A stretch of 64,000 nucleotides of DNA from CAUZWH01 sp965224275 (GTDB taxonomy: Bacteria; Pseudomonadota; Alphaproteobacteria; SHVV01), in assembly GCA_965224275.1 (NCBI GenBank), contig CBDCYR010000006.1, forward strand, positions 62,001 to 126,000, given 5' to 3'. Under the pieces are notes generated by a model. That model did not search any database and was not told the origin of the DNA. It worked only from the letters and a program-made list of their open reading frames with translations. Below are positions 25,900-34,379 of the stretch, piece after piece (position 1 is the first letter of the stretch; each line of letters begins with the position of its first letter). The translations under genes were made by a program, and so were the position numbers.

Positions 25900-26174
25900 C
25901 ACGGCGGCAACCTCGCGGAATGACGTCGGGGGTGTGAGCAGGTCGGAGGACGAGTAAGGGCAAACGGTCAATCGAGACGGGATCGGGAAAACCAGCGGTG
26001 GGTCAAGGGGCTTTCAAGCCCGCAAAATTGATCTTGGACCCGGTTCGCGCATCTCCATACGGGCCTGCGGCGTCAAACCAGCCGCATCATGAGGCCGGAC
26101 AGATGACCGCACCTGACCACATGCCCCGAGACGTTCAAAGAAATGCTTGCATCAACGGAGGCGTCCACAGATGA
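25900..26174 (+). ncRNA. Candidate guide (bridge/seek) RNA region of the IS110/IS1111 element
   Basis: This 275-base segment after the transposase has no coding frame. In IS1111-group elements the guide RNA is encoded on this side of the transposase. Local inverted repeats such as GGGCTTTCAAGCCC (26008-26021) could form its stem-loops. Exact ends and loops were not determined; the call rests on position and family. Confidence 0.5.
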
Positions 26175-26233
26175 CCCCCCTGGTTTTGTGCTCTTGAACA
26201 CACCTCGTTGTTTGGACAGACGAGGTGGGGGAG

Positions 26234-27748
26234 ATGCTGGTAGTGGAGACGATTGCGCGGATCCGTCGGGATCATCTGGTGAGGGGCGTTCCGATCAAGA
26301 AGATCGCCCGGGATTTGAGGGTTTCGAAGAACACGGTGCGCAAGGTGGTGCGGGGCGATGAGACCTCGTACAGCTACGAGCGCAAGATCCAGCCGATGCC
26401 GAAGCTTGGACCGTGGGTGGATGAGCTCGAGCGCCAGCTGGAGGCCAACGAGAAGAAGCCGCGCCGGGATCGGCTGTCTCTGCTGCGGATTCATGAAGAT
26501 CTTGCGGCTCTGGGCTATGGCGGCGGCTACGACGCGGTGCGCCGCTACGCCAGGACCTGGCGTCGGCGGTGGCGGCTGTTGTCGCCGTCGCAGGGTTTTG
26601 TGCCGCTGAGCTTCGATCCCGGCGAGGCCTACCAGTTCGACTGGAGCCACGAGTACGCGCGCCTGTCGGGTGTGACGACCAAGGTGAAGGCGGCGCACAT
26701 GCGGCTCTGCTACAGCCGCATGCAGCTGGTTCAGATCTTCCCGCGCGAGAGCCAGGAGATGGTGTTCGAGGCGCACGAACGGGCCTTCCACTTCTTCGGC
26801 GGGGTCTGCCGGCGGGGCATCTACGACAACATGAAGACGGCGGTGAGCATGGTCTTCGTCGGCAAGGAGCGCGCCTACAACCGGCGCTTTCTGGAGCTGT
26901 GCTCCCACCATCTGGTGGAGCCGGTGGCGTGCACTCCGGGTGCGGGCTGGGAGAAGGGGCAGGTCGAGAGGCAGGTGGGTGACGTCCGCGGCCGCCTGTT
27001 CGTGCCCATCCCGCGGGGCCGCTCCTACGCCGAGATCAACGCGTGGCTGATGGATCGGTGTATCGAGGACGCCAAGAAGCGGCCGCATCCGACGATCGAG
27101 GGCAAGACGGTGTGGCAGGTGTTCGAGGAGGAGCGGCCCTTCCTGATGGCCTATCGCGGCCCCTTCGACGGCTTCCACGCCACCGAGGTGGCGGTGTCCA
27201 AGACCTGTCTGGTGCGCTTCGACAACAACCACTACAGCGTCGCCGCCCGTGCCGTCGGGCGGCCGGTCGACGTGCGGGCCTACGCCGATCGGATCGTCAT
27301 CCGCCAGGACGGCGAGACCGTCGCCGAGCATCCCCGGAGCTTCGGGCGCGGCGAGATCGCCTACGATCCGTGGCACTACGTGCCGATCCTGACGCGGAAG
27401 CCTGGTGCGCTGAGGAACGGCGCGCCCTTCAAGGGCTGGCAACTGCCCGGCGCGCTCGGCCGCATACGGGCCCGGCTGACGGGTTGCGACGACGGTGACA
27501 GGCAGTTCGTGAGGATCCTCGCGGCGGTTCAGGAGGACGGGCTGGAGGCGGTCGAGGCGGCCTGTGCCGAGGCGCTCGACTTCGGCGCCTGCAGCGCCGA
27601 CGTCGTGCTCAACATCCTCGCCCGGCAGTGCCAGCCGGCACCGCCGGCGACCATCCCGACGCCCGAGGGCCTGCAGCTTCGCCACCGGCCGGTGGCCGAC
27701 TGTCAGCGCTACGATCGCCTGAGGGAGGCCGGTCATGGAGCGTCATGA
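26234..27748 (+). CDS. istA: IS21-family transposase IstA
   Basis: A 504-residue transposase. N-terminal helix-turn-helix (GVPIKKIARDLRVSKNTVRKVVR), then an rve/DDE core with YQFDWSHEYARL, GIYDNMKTAVSMVF and GWEKGQVERQVGDVRGRLF carrying the acidic triad, then a beta-barrel domain. ATG 26234 is 8 bases after a GAGG; a GTG at 26225 is also in frame. It overlaps istB by 14 bases, the usual istAB arrangement. No disruption is visible, although the IS110-family insert lies just upstream in the left end. Confidence 0.93.
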   Translation: MLVVETIARIRRDHLVRGVPIKKIARDLRVSKNTVRKVVRGDETSYSYERKIQPMPKLGPWVDELERQLEANEKKPRRDRLSLLRIHEDLAALGYGGGYDAVRRYARTWRRRWRLLSPSQGFVPLSFDPGEAYQFDWSHEYARLSGVTTKVKAAHMRLCYSRMQLVQIFPRESQEMVFEAHERAFHFFGGVCRRGIYDNMKTAVSMVFVGKERAYNRRFLELCSHHLVEPVACTPGAGWEKGQVERQVGDVRGRLFVPIPRGRSYAEINAWLMDRCIEDAKKRPHPTIEGKTVWQVFEEERPFLMAYRGPFDGFHATEVAVSKTCLVRFDNNHYSVAARAVGRPVDVRAYADRIVIRQDGETVAEHPRSFGRGEIAYDPWHYVPILTRKPGALRNGAPFKGWQLPGALGRIRARLTGCDDGDRQFVRILAAVQEDGLEAVEAACAEALDFGACSADVVLNILARQCQPAPPATIPTPEGLQLRHRPVADCQRYDRLREAGHGAS

Positions 27749-28463
27749 GGTGCTGGCGATGATGACGGCGTTGAAGCTCGCGGGCATGCGCGCCGCCTAC
27801 GACGACATCCTCGCCGACGGTCTCAAGCGCCGTCATCCGGTGCAGCAGATCATCGGTACGCTGCTGCAGACCGAGGTCGCCGACAAGCAGGCGCGCTCCA
27901 TCAAGTACCAGATGGCGTCCGCCAGGCTGCCGACGGCCAAGGAGCTGGCCGACTTCGACTTCGCCGCCTCACCGGTCAACGAGCCCCTGATCCAGGAACT
28001 CGCCACAGGTGGCTTCCTGGAGGGCAAGCGCAACATCGTGCTGGTCGGCGGCACCGGCACCGGCAAGACCCATCTCGCCGTCGCCATCGCCCGCGCCTGC
28101 ATCCGCAAGGCCGCACGCGGCCGCTTCTACAACGTCGTCGACCTGGTCAACCATCTCGAGGCCGAACTCCGTGCCGGACGCCAGGGCCGCACCGCAGACC
28201 AGCTCATCCGACGCGACTTCGTCATCCTCGACGAACTCGGCTACCTGCCCTTCGCCCAGGCCGGCGGCCAGCTGCTGTTCCATCTGATGAGCCGGCTCTA
28301 CGAGCGCACCTCGATCATCGTCACCACCAACCTCGCTTTCGGCGAATGGCCCTCCGTCTTCGGCGACCCCAAGATGACCACAGCCCTGCTCGACCGCCTG
28401 ACCCACCATTGCGAGATCATCGAGACCGGCAACGAGAGCTGGCGCTTCAAGAACCGCTGCTGA
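27735..28463 (+). CDS. istB: IS21-family helper ATPase IstB
   Basis: A 242-residue AAA+ ATPase, DnaC-like, that helps IstA choose and remodel the target. Walker A is GGTGTGKTHLAVAIA near residue 105 and Walker B is FVILDELGYLPF near 165, followed by SIIVTTNLAFGEWPSVFGDPKMTTALLDRLTHH with the arginine finger. It follows istA with overlap. The 200 bases after the stop hold only the right end of the element. Confidence 0.93.
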   Translation: MERHEVLAMMTALKLAGMRAAYDDILADGLKRRHPVQQIIGTLLQTEVADKQARSIKYQMASARLPTAKELADFDFAASPVNEPLIQELATGGFLEGKRNIVLVGGTGTGKTHLAVAIARACIRKAARGRFYNVVDLVNHLEAELRAGRQGRTADQLIRRDFVILDELGYLPFAQAGGQLLFHLMSRLYERTSIIVTTNLAFGEWPSVFGDPKMTTALLDRLTHHCEIIETGNESWRFKNRC

Positions 28464-28669
28464 CCCGGCAGGCCGTGCCTGCGGCCCGCTTGCCCCGCTG
28501 GGTCAACCCGTACCTCCCACGCGGCTTCGCTCCGCGCACCGCAAGGCGCTACACGAAGCCGCTCGGGTCCCCCCTATTGACTACCGGGACAACCTCCGCC
28601 GTGCCGCTCAGGGGGGTCAATATTGCACGCCGATTGGGGGTCAATTTTGGACGCCGATTGACAGTGGGG

Positions 28670-28697
28670 TGAGCCCGTCGCGTTGGCGTGAGCTCAT
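28670..28697 (-). pseudogene. Rieske oxygenase copy 1, separated 5' end with start codon
   Basis: From ATG at 28697 the codons read M-S-S-R-Q-R-D-G-L and then run into the GTGGGG duplication. Joined to 24734 they continue T-P-H-I-A-Q-R-L-A-R-D-I-A-A-T-K, matching the copy 2 N-terminus (ISQSLAQDIAATK). This is the original start of the split gene, 20 bases after the copy 2 stop. Confidence 0.8.
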
Positions 28698-28701
28698 CGT
28701 G

Positions 28702-28721
28702 CTAGGCGGTGACCGCACTAG
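28702..28721. repeat. CTAG-bounded 20-base palindrome between the Rieske genes
   Basis: CTAGGCGGTGACCGCACTAG: CTAG at both edges around a GCGGT/ACCGC inverted repeat. It has the same outline as the family 1 scars with different inner bases. The right CTAG forms the TAG stop of Rieske copy 2. Confidence 0.5.
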
Positions 28722-29887
28722 GCGTCGAAGATGCGGTCGAGGTAGTGCGTGAACGTGTGATGAATACTGGCCTCCATGCGCGAGAGCGGGCCGGGTTGGT
28801 AGCTGTTCAAGGATACCGCTTCCTGAGCATCGGTGACGATACCGGTGTCTTCATCGAAGACGACGTGGGCAAAATCGTGATGGATCTTCATCTTTTCATC
28901 GAGGTCAGGTTGCTCAAACACTTTTTCGGGGAATAGCTGATAGACGATCAGTTGCGTTTCGGTAAGCGAAACCGGCCACGCCAGCACTCCCTGTACGCCG
29001 TCGACGCGCCCGACAATGCCGAAATTTGGCGGCATATGTCCGAGGCAAGCGAAATCGTAGGGTTGCTGCTGCATCCACGGCATTGCGCCAAACAGCGATT
29101 TGCCCTCCGGCACCAGCGGCGGGTCGTTGTAAAAGGCGCTGAAGCGGCCGCCCTCGTGCAGGTTGAAGCCGAGACCTTCGGTCGTGATGCCGGCACCAAA
29201 GGTACCGGCGTGGGTTGCCTGGATGTGGTAGAGGTCGTGATTGTTCTCATCCATTATTTTCCAGTTACAGGCGAGGTCCCACACCTGCTTGTCGCCGCTG
29301 CGACAGGCGCCCATATCGAGCAGGGAAAATTCGCTTTCGAACAGGGCGACATCGTCGCTCAGCGGGCCCACGTCGGCATTGAACGAGACGAAGACCCACC
29401 CCGCCCATACCTCGCAGCGCAGCGGTGGCAGGCGGCAGGTTGAGAGGTCGAAGTCCTGGACGTCGTCCATGAACGGGGCGCCTACCAGTTGACCCGTGAG
29501 GTCGTAAGACCAGCCATGATAGTCGCAGGTGAACCCTTTGGCGTTGCCCGACCCCTTGGCAACGACGAGGCCGCGATGGGCACAGCTGTTGCGGTAGGCG
29601 TTGATCGATCCGTCGTCGGCGCGGGCGACGACAAAGGGCTCATTCATCAGGCGAAAGGTCAGGTAATCGCCCGCATTCGTGACCTCCTCGGCGCGGGCGA
29701 CACAGAGCCAATCGCGCATAAAGATCTTTTCCTTCTCGAGCGCATAGACCTCCTCGGAGGTGTACATGTAGCCCGGCAGATGGCGCGCCCGATTGATCGG
29801 CGCTTTGGTTGCGGCGATGTCTTGAGCCAGGCTTTGCGAGATAGGGGGAGCAAACCCGGCGCTTGCCCCGGTATCGGTAATGGCCAC
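28718..29887 (-). CDS. Rieske (2Fe-2S) aromatic ring-hydroxylating-type oxygenase, alpha subunit (copy 2)
   Basis: A 389-residue oxygenase. The Rieske domain has CAHRGLVV and CDYHGWSYD around residues 85-110; the catalytic domain has the iron ligands in NNHDLYHIQATHAGTFGAG. It resembles the quaternary-amine and aromatic oxygenase group, but the substrate cannot be told. GTG 29887 is chosen because a GGGAGG site lies 5 bases upstream and the length then matches restored copy 1; GTG 29908 is an alternative. No reductase or ferredoxin partner is encoded nearby. Originally it was the first gene of a tandem pair with copy 1. Confidence 0.88.
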   Translation of the reverse strand: MAITDTGASAGFAPPISQSLAQDIAATKAPINRARHLPGYMYTSEEVYALEKEKIFMRDWLCVARAEEVTNAGDYLTFRLMNEPFVVARADDGSINAYRNSCAHRGLVVAKGSGNAKGFTCDYHGWSYDLTGQLVGAPFMDDVQDFDLSTCRLPPLRCEVWAGWVFVSFNADVGPLSDDVALFESEFSLLDMGACRSGDKQVWDLACNWKIMDENNHDLYHIQATHAGTFGAGITTEGLGFNLHEGGRFSAFYNDPPLVPEGKSLFGAMPWMQQQPYDFACLGHMPPNFGIVGRVDGVQGVLAWPVSLTETQLIVYQLFPEKVFEQPDLDEKMKIHHDFAHVVFDEDTGIVTDAQEAVSLNSYQPGPLSRMEASIHHTFTHYLDRIFDA

Positions 29888-29941
29888 CCCATCCTCCCCA
29901 ACGGCCACCTTGTCAGTGGTCCAGCTTCTACATGACTGCGT

Positions 29942-30018
29942 TGGTGCGCCCGGCGAGATTCGAACTCACGACCTCTGGCTTCGGAGGCCAGCGCTCTATC
30001 CAACTGAGCTACGGGCGC
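29942..30018 (-). tRNA. tRNA-Arg (anticodon CCG)
   Basis: On the minus strand the cloverleaf is complete: acceptor GCGCCCG/CGGGCGC, D arm AGCTCAGTTGGATAGAGC, anticodon stem CTGGC/GCCAG around loop CTCCGAA (anticodon CCG, reading CGG), T arm with GTTCGAAC, discriminator A and an encoded CCA. No integrase or att-type duplication is seen next to it. Confidence 0.95.
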
Positions 30019-30084
30019 CCAACGTCACTCTAGCCGATGCCGTGTGGTCTCGCCATACGGTCGAGCGCGACGACGGCTCAGGTG

Positions 30085-31058
30085 TCAGGCGGCTTTGCCG
30101 TCGGGGCTGCGGGTGAGTTCGATAAAGATGTCTTCGAGGTCGGATTCCTCGGTCGTCAGATCGAGGATCGTCAGGCCGGCGCTTTGAACGGCGGCGAGGA
30201 CAGCGCCAATCGGCGTGTGGCTCGGCCGGTAGCGGATCAGCAATTGACGATAGGGCTGGAGCTCGACGTCGAAATTGGTGAGCGCGCCGGCAGTTGGTCG
30301 ATGTCTTCGGCGAGCGCAATCGTCAGGGTCTTCTGGTCGAGCCGGCGGACCAGCGCCGAGGTAGTGTCGCACGCCACCACCTGACCCTGGTGGATAATCG
30401 CGATGCGATCGCAAAGCTGCTCGGCTTCCTCGAGATAATGGGTGGTAAGCAATACCGTCGTGCCGGCGGCTTGGAGCTCGCGCAAATAACTCCAGAGCTG
30501 CCGCCTGAGTTCGACATCGACCCCCGCGGTCGGTTCGTCGAGCACCAGCACAGGCGGGGTGTGGACCATCGCCTTGGCAACCAGCAGGCGCCGGCGCATG
30601 CCACCGGACAAGGCGCGGGCATAGGCATCGGCCATCTCGGTCAGGCCGACCGCGGCGAGGATCTCATCGGTGCGGCGCTCTCGCTTGGGCACGCCGTAAT
30701 AGCCGGCCTGCAGGTCAAGGGCCTCGCGCGGCGTAAAGAACGGATCGATCATCAACTCCTGCGGCACCACGCCGATACTGGCGCGCGCCTGACGTGGGCT
30801 GTGGTCGATATCGCTGCCCCAGATCCGTGCCTGGCCCGAGGTTTTGATGACCACACCGGCGAGAATGTTGATCAGGGTTGATTTGCCGGCCCCATTGGGT
30901 CCCAGCAGGCCAAAGAAAGAGCCCCTCTCGATATCGAGATCGAGGGCATCGAGCGCCGTCTTCGGCGCGCTCCGCTTGCGCCCCCGATACACCTTGGTCA
31001 GGGCTCGCAGCTCAATGGCGTTGGCGGGCAATTCGGGTGTGTCGAAGGTAACGGTCAT
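30085..31058 (-). pseudogene. ABC transporter ATP-binding protein (ABC-2 type), frameshifted near 3' end
   Basis: The first frame (from 31058) encodes a complete nucleotide-binding domain: Walker A GLLGPNGAGKSTLI, signature LSGGMRRRLLVAKAM, Walker B VLVLDEPTAGVD and the H-loop TTHYLEEAEQL. Near 30285 the frame shifts; the natural continuation (GALTNFDVELQPYRQLLIRY ... EDIFIELTRSPDGKAA) is in the next frame and ends at 30085. One missing base, probably a C in CTGCC(C)GGCGCG, would restore about 323 residues. The truncated frame would still have an intact ATPase core. No membrane-subunit gene is adjacent on either side, which is unusual for this type. Confidence 0.82.
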
Positions 31059-31201
31059 TGGGAATCGGCTGGATATCGATCCAATTTACCATAACGTCAG
31101 CTGGCGCAGGTTGATTGGTCCATCGCAATCCGTATCATTCGGCTGATACCGAGGTCAACGGCGCGACGCGAGTTGCGGCGCCTAAAGGGGTTGGGAGCGT
31201 T

Positions 31202-31408
31202 ATGGCAGTGCCGCCAGAACAATCGGAAGCACCGGGTCCCCCGGAAACCGTCGAAGTCGAAGAAAACATCGTTGCCTGCGACGGTGACGGCGGCGCGCTC
31301 GGGCACCCGCGGGTCTACCTCAATCTCGGCGCCGACCGCACGGCTGAGTGCCCTTACTGCGATCGTCAGTTCGTGCTCAAGGAAGGCGTGTCGCCGGCCG
31401 CACACTAA
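31202..31408 (+). CDS. CHCC zinc-finger domain protein (NDUFS6-like)
   Basis: A 68-residue protein with the zf-CHCC pattern: CDGDGGALGHPRVYLNLG then ECPYCDRQFVL, providing Cys-His-Cys-Cys zinc ligands. Alphaproteobacteria commonly encode this homologue of the mitochondrial complex I subunit NDUFS6. ATG 31202 has a GGGAG site; the frame can be extended to 31115 without one. polA follows 74 bases downstream. Confidence 0.85.
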   Translation: MAVPPEQSEAPGPPETVEVEENIVACDGDGGALGHPRVYLNLGADRTAECPYCDRQFVLKEGVSPAAH

Positions 31409-31482
31409 GACGCTTAAGTTAACCGGTAAGAAACACCCGCTTTCGAGTCCCCTGCCTCGCAGTGCTATGGCATAGTGGGGAC

Positions 31483-34299
31483 ATGGTCACAGCCGACGTT
31501 TCCCCCGCCGCTTCCGACACCAAAAAACCTCGCGAACGCATCTATCTGATAGACGGGTCCGGCTATATTTTCCGGGCCTACCATGCGTTGCCGCGCCTGA
31601 CCCGCAAGGATGGCTCCCCGATCGGGGCGGTTTCCGGGTTCTGCAACATGCTGGCAAAGCTGGTCAACGACGTCGATGATGAAGGCGGGCTCGACCACAT
31701 CGCGGTCATTTTCGACGCCTCGCGCGATACCTTTCGCAACGAAATCTACAGCGACTACAAGGCCAATCGGCCGCCGGCGCCGGAAGACCTGGTGCCCCAG
31801 TTTCCCCTTTTTCGCCAAGCCGTGCGCGCTTTCAACATGCCGTGCATCGAGATGGACGGCTACGAAGCCGACGACTTGATCGCGACCTACACCAAGCAAG
31901 CGGTGGCGGATGGCTATGAAGTTTCGATCGTGTCGTCGGACAAGGATTTGATGCAGCTGGTGCGTGACGGCGTCATCATGCGTGATCCTATCAAAGGGCT
32001 GAAGCCAATCGGCGAAGAAGAGGTGTTCGCCAAATTTGGCGTCACGCCCGACAAGGTGATCGAGGTTCAGGCACTGGCCGGCGATTCGGTCGACAACGTC
32101 CCTGGGGTTCCCGGGATCGGCGTCAAAACGGCCGCCGAGCTGATTAATACCTATGGCGATGTCGACAACCTGCTGGCGCATGCCGAGGAAATAAAGCAAC
32201 CCAAGCGCCGGGAAACGCTGATCGCCCATGCCGACAATGCCCGCATCAGCCGCGAGCTCGTTATCCTCAAGGACGACGTCCCGGTCTCGGAGTCGGTCGC
32301 GGATTTCGGTTTTCGCCAGCCCGACCCCGACGCGTTGTTTCCGTTTCTCTACGAAATGGAGTTCGTTCAACTCGCCGAGCGCATGCGGGCCAAACTTGGC
32401 GGCGGGCCGGCGCCGGTCGCGGCCCCGAAAAAGGAAGTCGCACCCGAGGTTGGCAGTGACGGCTATGCCACCGTCGATTCAGCCGCGGCGCTCGATTCCT
32501 GGATCGCCGAAGCCACGCGCGAGGGCATGGTTGCCTTCGCCGCCCACACTAGGGTGCTCGGCTCGGCTTATAACGAGCTGGTTGGGGTCGCGCTGGCGAC
32601 AGCGGCCAGTCGAGCCTGCTATGTGCCGCTGGCGCATGTTTCGGCCGAAAGCGAACTCGAACTCGGCGCCCAACGCGGCAACGATGGGGCGCCAACCCAA
32701 CTGGCGCAGGAAGCGGCGCTGGCGGCACTCAAGCCGCTGTTGGAAAGTCGCGGCGTCCTCAAGATTGGTCACGACGCCAAACACGCGGTGATCGTGTTGG
32801 CGCGCCACAATATCGACGTCGCGCCGCTCGACGATCTGCTGGTGCTGTCGCACGTGCTCGATGCCGGCCTCTATGGCCATGGCCGCGACGACCTTGCCCG
32901 CCGCTACCTGGAGCGCGATCTCACCACCTACAAAGAGGTGGTTGGCAGCGGCAAATCACAGATCCCGTTCGATCAGGTCGCGGTCGAGCGGGCCGCGGCT
33001 TTCGCGGCCGAGGACGCCGATGCGGCGTGGCAGATTTATCGGAAGATAAAACCGCGTCTGGCACGCGAACACATGGTGTCGGTCTACGAAACCATGGAAC
33101 GGCCCCTTATCAAGGTGCTGGCGGGTATGGAGAGCGCCGGCATTCGGGTCGACCCGAAGATGTTGCTCGAACTATCGCGCGACTTCGCCAAACGGGCCGC
33201 CGATCTGGAAGCCGAGATTCACAAGCTCGCCGGTCGCGAATTCAACGTGGGCTCGCCCAAGCAGCTGGGCGAGGTGATGTTCGACGAATTGAGCCTACCG
33301 GGCGGCAAGAAGACCAAGACCGGCGCCTATGCGACCGGCGCCGATATCCTCGATGATTTGGCGGCGCAGGGTCACGATTTGCCGTCCCGCGTGCTCGATT
33401 GGCGCCAGCTCACCAAACTCAGGAGCACCTATACCGATTCGCTGCAGGAGCAGATCGATTCGAGCACGGGACGCGTTCACACGACTTACGGCATGGCCGG
33501 CGCTGCGACCGGGCGACTGGCATCAAACGATCCCAACCTGCAAAACATTCCGGTGCGGACCGAGGAAGGGCGCAAGATCCGTCGCGCCTTCATCCCCGAC
33601 CAAGGCTGCGAGTTGGTATCGGCTGATTATTCGCAGATCGAGCTTAGAATCCTGGCCCACATCGCCGACATCAAGCCACTCCTCCAGGCATTTGCCGATG
33701 GCACCGACATTCATGCGTTGACCGCGAGCCAGGTGTTCGGGATCCCGATCGACGGCATGGACCCGATGGTGCGCCGCAACGCCAAAGCAATTAATTTCGG
33801 CATTATCTATGGCATCAGTGCATTCGGACTCGGCCGCCAGCTTGGGATACCGCGCGGCGAAGCCGCCGATTACATCAAGGCCTATTTCGAGCGCTACCCC
33901 GGCATCCAGGACTACATGGAGACGACAAAAGCGCTCTGTCGCCAACATGGCTACGTCGAAACCCTGTTTGGCCGGCGCATTCACATCGCTGGCATTCACG
34001 ACAAAAACCCCTCGCATCGGAGCTTTTCCGAGCGGGCTTCGATCAACGCACCGATTCAGGGATCGGCCGCCGACATACTCAAGCGTGCGATGGTGCGCGT
34101 GCCCGATGCTCTAAGCGATGCCAGTCTGAGCGGTCGCATGCTGCTCACCGTGCACGACGAATTGCTGTTCGAAATCCCCAAGCAAGAGGTCGACGCCACT
34201 AGCAAGCTGGTCGCCAAAGTGATGGAAGGCGTGGCCCACCTCAAGGTGCCGTTAACCGTCGATGTCGGCGCCGGCGCCAGTTGGGACGAGGCGCATTAG
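31483..34299 (+). CDS. polA: DNA polymerase I
   Basis: PolA fills gaps in repair and Okazaki processing. The 938-residue protein has an N-terminal 5' nuclease domain (IYLIDGSGYIFRAYHAL, MDGYEADDLIAT, SSDKDLMQL, GDSVDNVPGVPGIG), a central 3'-5' exonuclease-like domain and a C-terminal polymerase (DYSQIELRILAH, RRNAKAINFGIIYG, VHDELLFE). In the exonuclease domain the first motif, normally D-x-E in FDTET, reads VAFAAHTRVL near residues 350-355, so both metal-binding acids are missing; later acids (in APLDDLLVLSHVL and AAEDADAAW) are present. Proofreading is probably lost. ATG 31483 is chosen over ATG/TTG at 31462 because it has a nearby GTGGGG site. Confidence 0.95.
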   Translation: MVTADVSPAASDTKKPRERIYLIDGSGYIFRAYHALPRLTRKDGSPIGAVSGFCNMLAKLVNDVDDEGGLDHIAVIFDASRDTFRNEIYSDYKANRPPAPEDLVPQFPLFRQAVRAFNMPCIEMDGYEADDLIATYTKQAVADGYEVSIVSSDKDLMQLVRDGVIMRDPIKGLKPIGEEEVFAKFGVTPDKVIEVQALAGDSVDNVPGVPGIGVKTAAELINTYGDVDNLLAHAEEIKQPKRRETLIAHADNARISRELVILKDDVPVSESVADFGFRQPDPDALFPFLYEMEFVQLAERMRAKLGGGPAPVAAPKKEVAPEVGSDGYATVDSAAALDSWIAEATREGMVAFAAHTRVLGSAYNELVGVALATAASRACYVPLAHVSAESELELGAQRGNDGAPTQLAQEAALAALKPLLESRGVLKIGHDAKHAVIVLARHNIDVAPLDDLLVLSHVLDAGLYGHGRDDLARRYLERDLTTYKEVVGSGKSQIPFDQVAVERAAAFAAEDADAAWQIYRKIKPRLAREHMVSVYETMERPLIKVLAGMESAGIRVDPKMLLELSRDFAKRAADLEAEIHKLAGREFNVGSPKQLGEVMFDELSLPGGKKTKTGAYATGADILDDLAAQGHDLPSRVLDWRQLTKLRSTYTDSLQEQIDSSTGRVHTTYGMAGAATGRLASNDPNLQNIPVRTEEGRKIRRAFIPDQGCELVSADYSQIELRILAHIADIKPLLQAFADGTDIHALTASQVFGIPIDGMDPMVRRNAKAINFGIIYGISAFGLGRQLGIPRGEAADYIKAYFERYPGIQDYMETTKALCRQHGYVETLFGRRIHIAGIHDKNPSHRSFSERASINAPIQGSAADILKRAMVRVPDALSDASLSGRMLLTVHDELLFEIPKQEVDATSKLVAKVMEGVAHLKVPLTVDVGAGASWDEAH

Positions 34300-34318
34300 C
34301 GGCATCTCGGCCTATTTC

Positions 34319-34347
34319 TGGGTCGAGCGAATCCTGAAATGCTGTAG
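34319..34347. repeat. Family 2 repeat, partial arm downstream of polA
   Basis: The sequence GGGTCGAGCGAATCCTGAAA followed by TGCTGTAG matches the right outer arm of the family 2 element at 19362-19504. The second arm is not present, only a degenerate trace toward the polA stop. Confidence 0.6.
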
Positions 34348-34379
34348 CTTGACGATCCGGCGACCGGTGGGGTTCCGGC

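Larger units (their letters stand above)
24792..26174. mobile_element. IS110-family (IS1111-like) insertion sequence
   Basis: About 1383 bp inserted in the sequence AAAATTGA/CCCCCC of the IS21 left end; the edges are uncertain by two or three bases because TGA occurs at both. Subterminal inverted repeats GTGGACGCCTCC (24796-24807) and GGAGGCGTCCAC (26157-26168) are the type described for the IS1111 group. The non-coding segment on the right (about 275 bases) is much longer than that on the left (about 80). Confidence 0.85.
24735..28663. mobile_element. IS21-family insertion sequence with nested IS110/IS1111 element
   Basis: The element carries istA and istB and starts TGTTGTTCGGCG (left) and TGTCAATCGGCG (right, reverse strand). 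Each end holds two copies of a CGGCGTssAAwATTGACCCCC repeat, the multiple transposase-binding repeats typical of this family. It is flanked by a six-base target duplication, GTGGGG, at 24729-24734 and 28664-28669. The left inner repeat is cut by an IS110/IS1111 element (about 24792-26174). Without that insert the element would be about 2.55 kb, a normal IS21 length. Confidence 0.9.

Noticed and set aside
26135..27736. A 533-codon minus-strand frame opposite istA
   Set aside because: Antisense shadow of a GC-rich gene; no domain or ribosome-binding site, and istA is clearly real.
29942..30018. tRNA-Arg as attachment site of an integrative element covering the Rieske/IS region
   Set aside because: No integrase gene and no duplicated tRNA 3' end found in the window.
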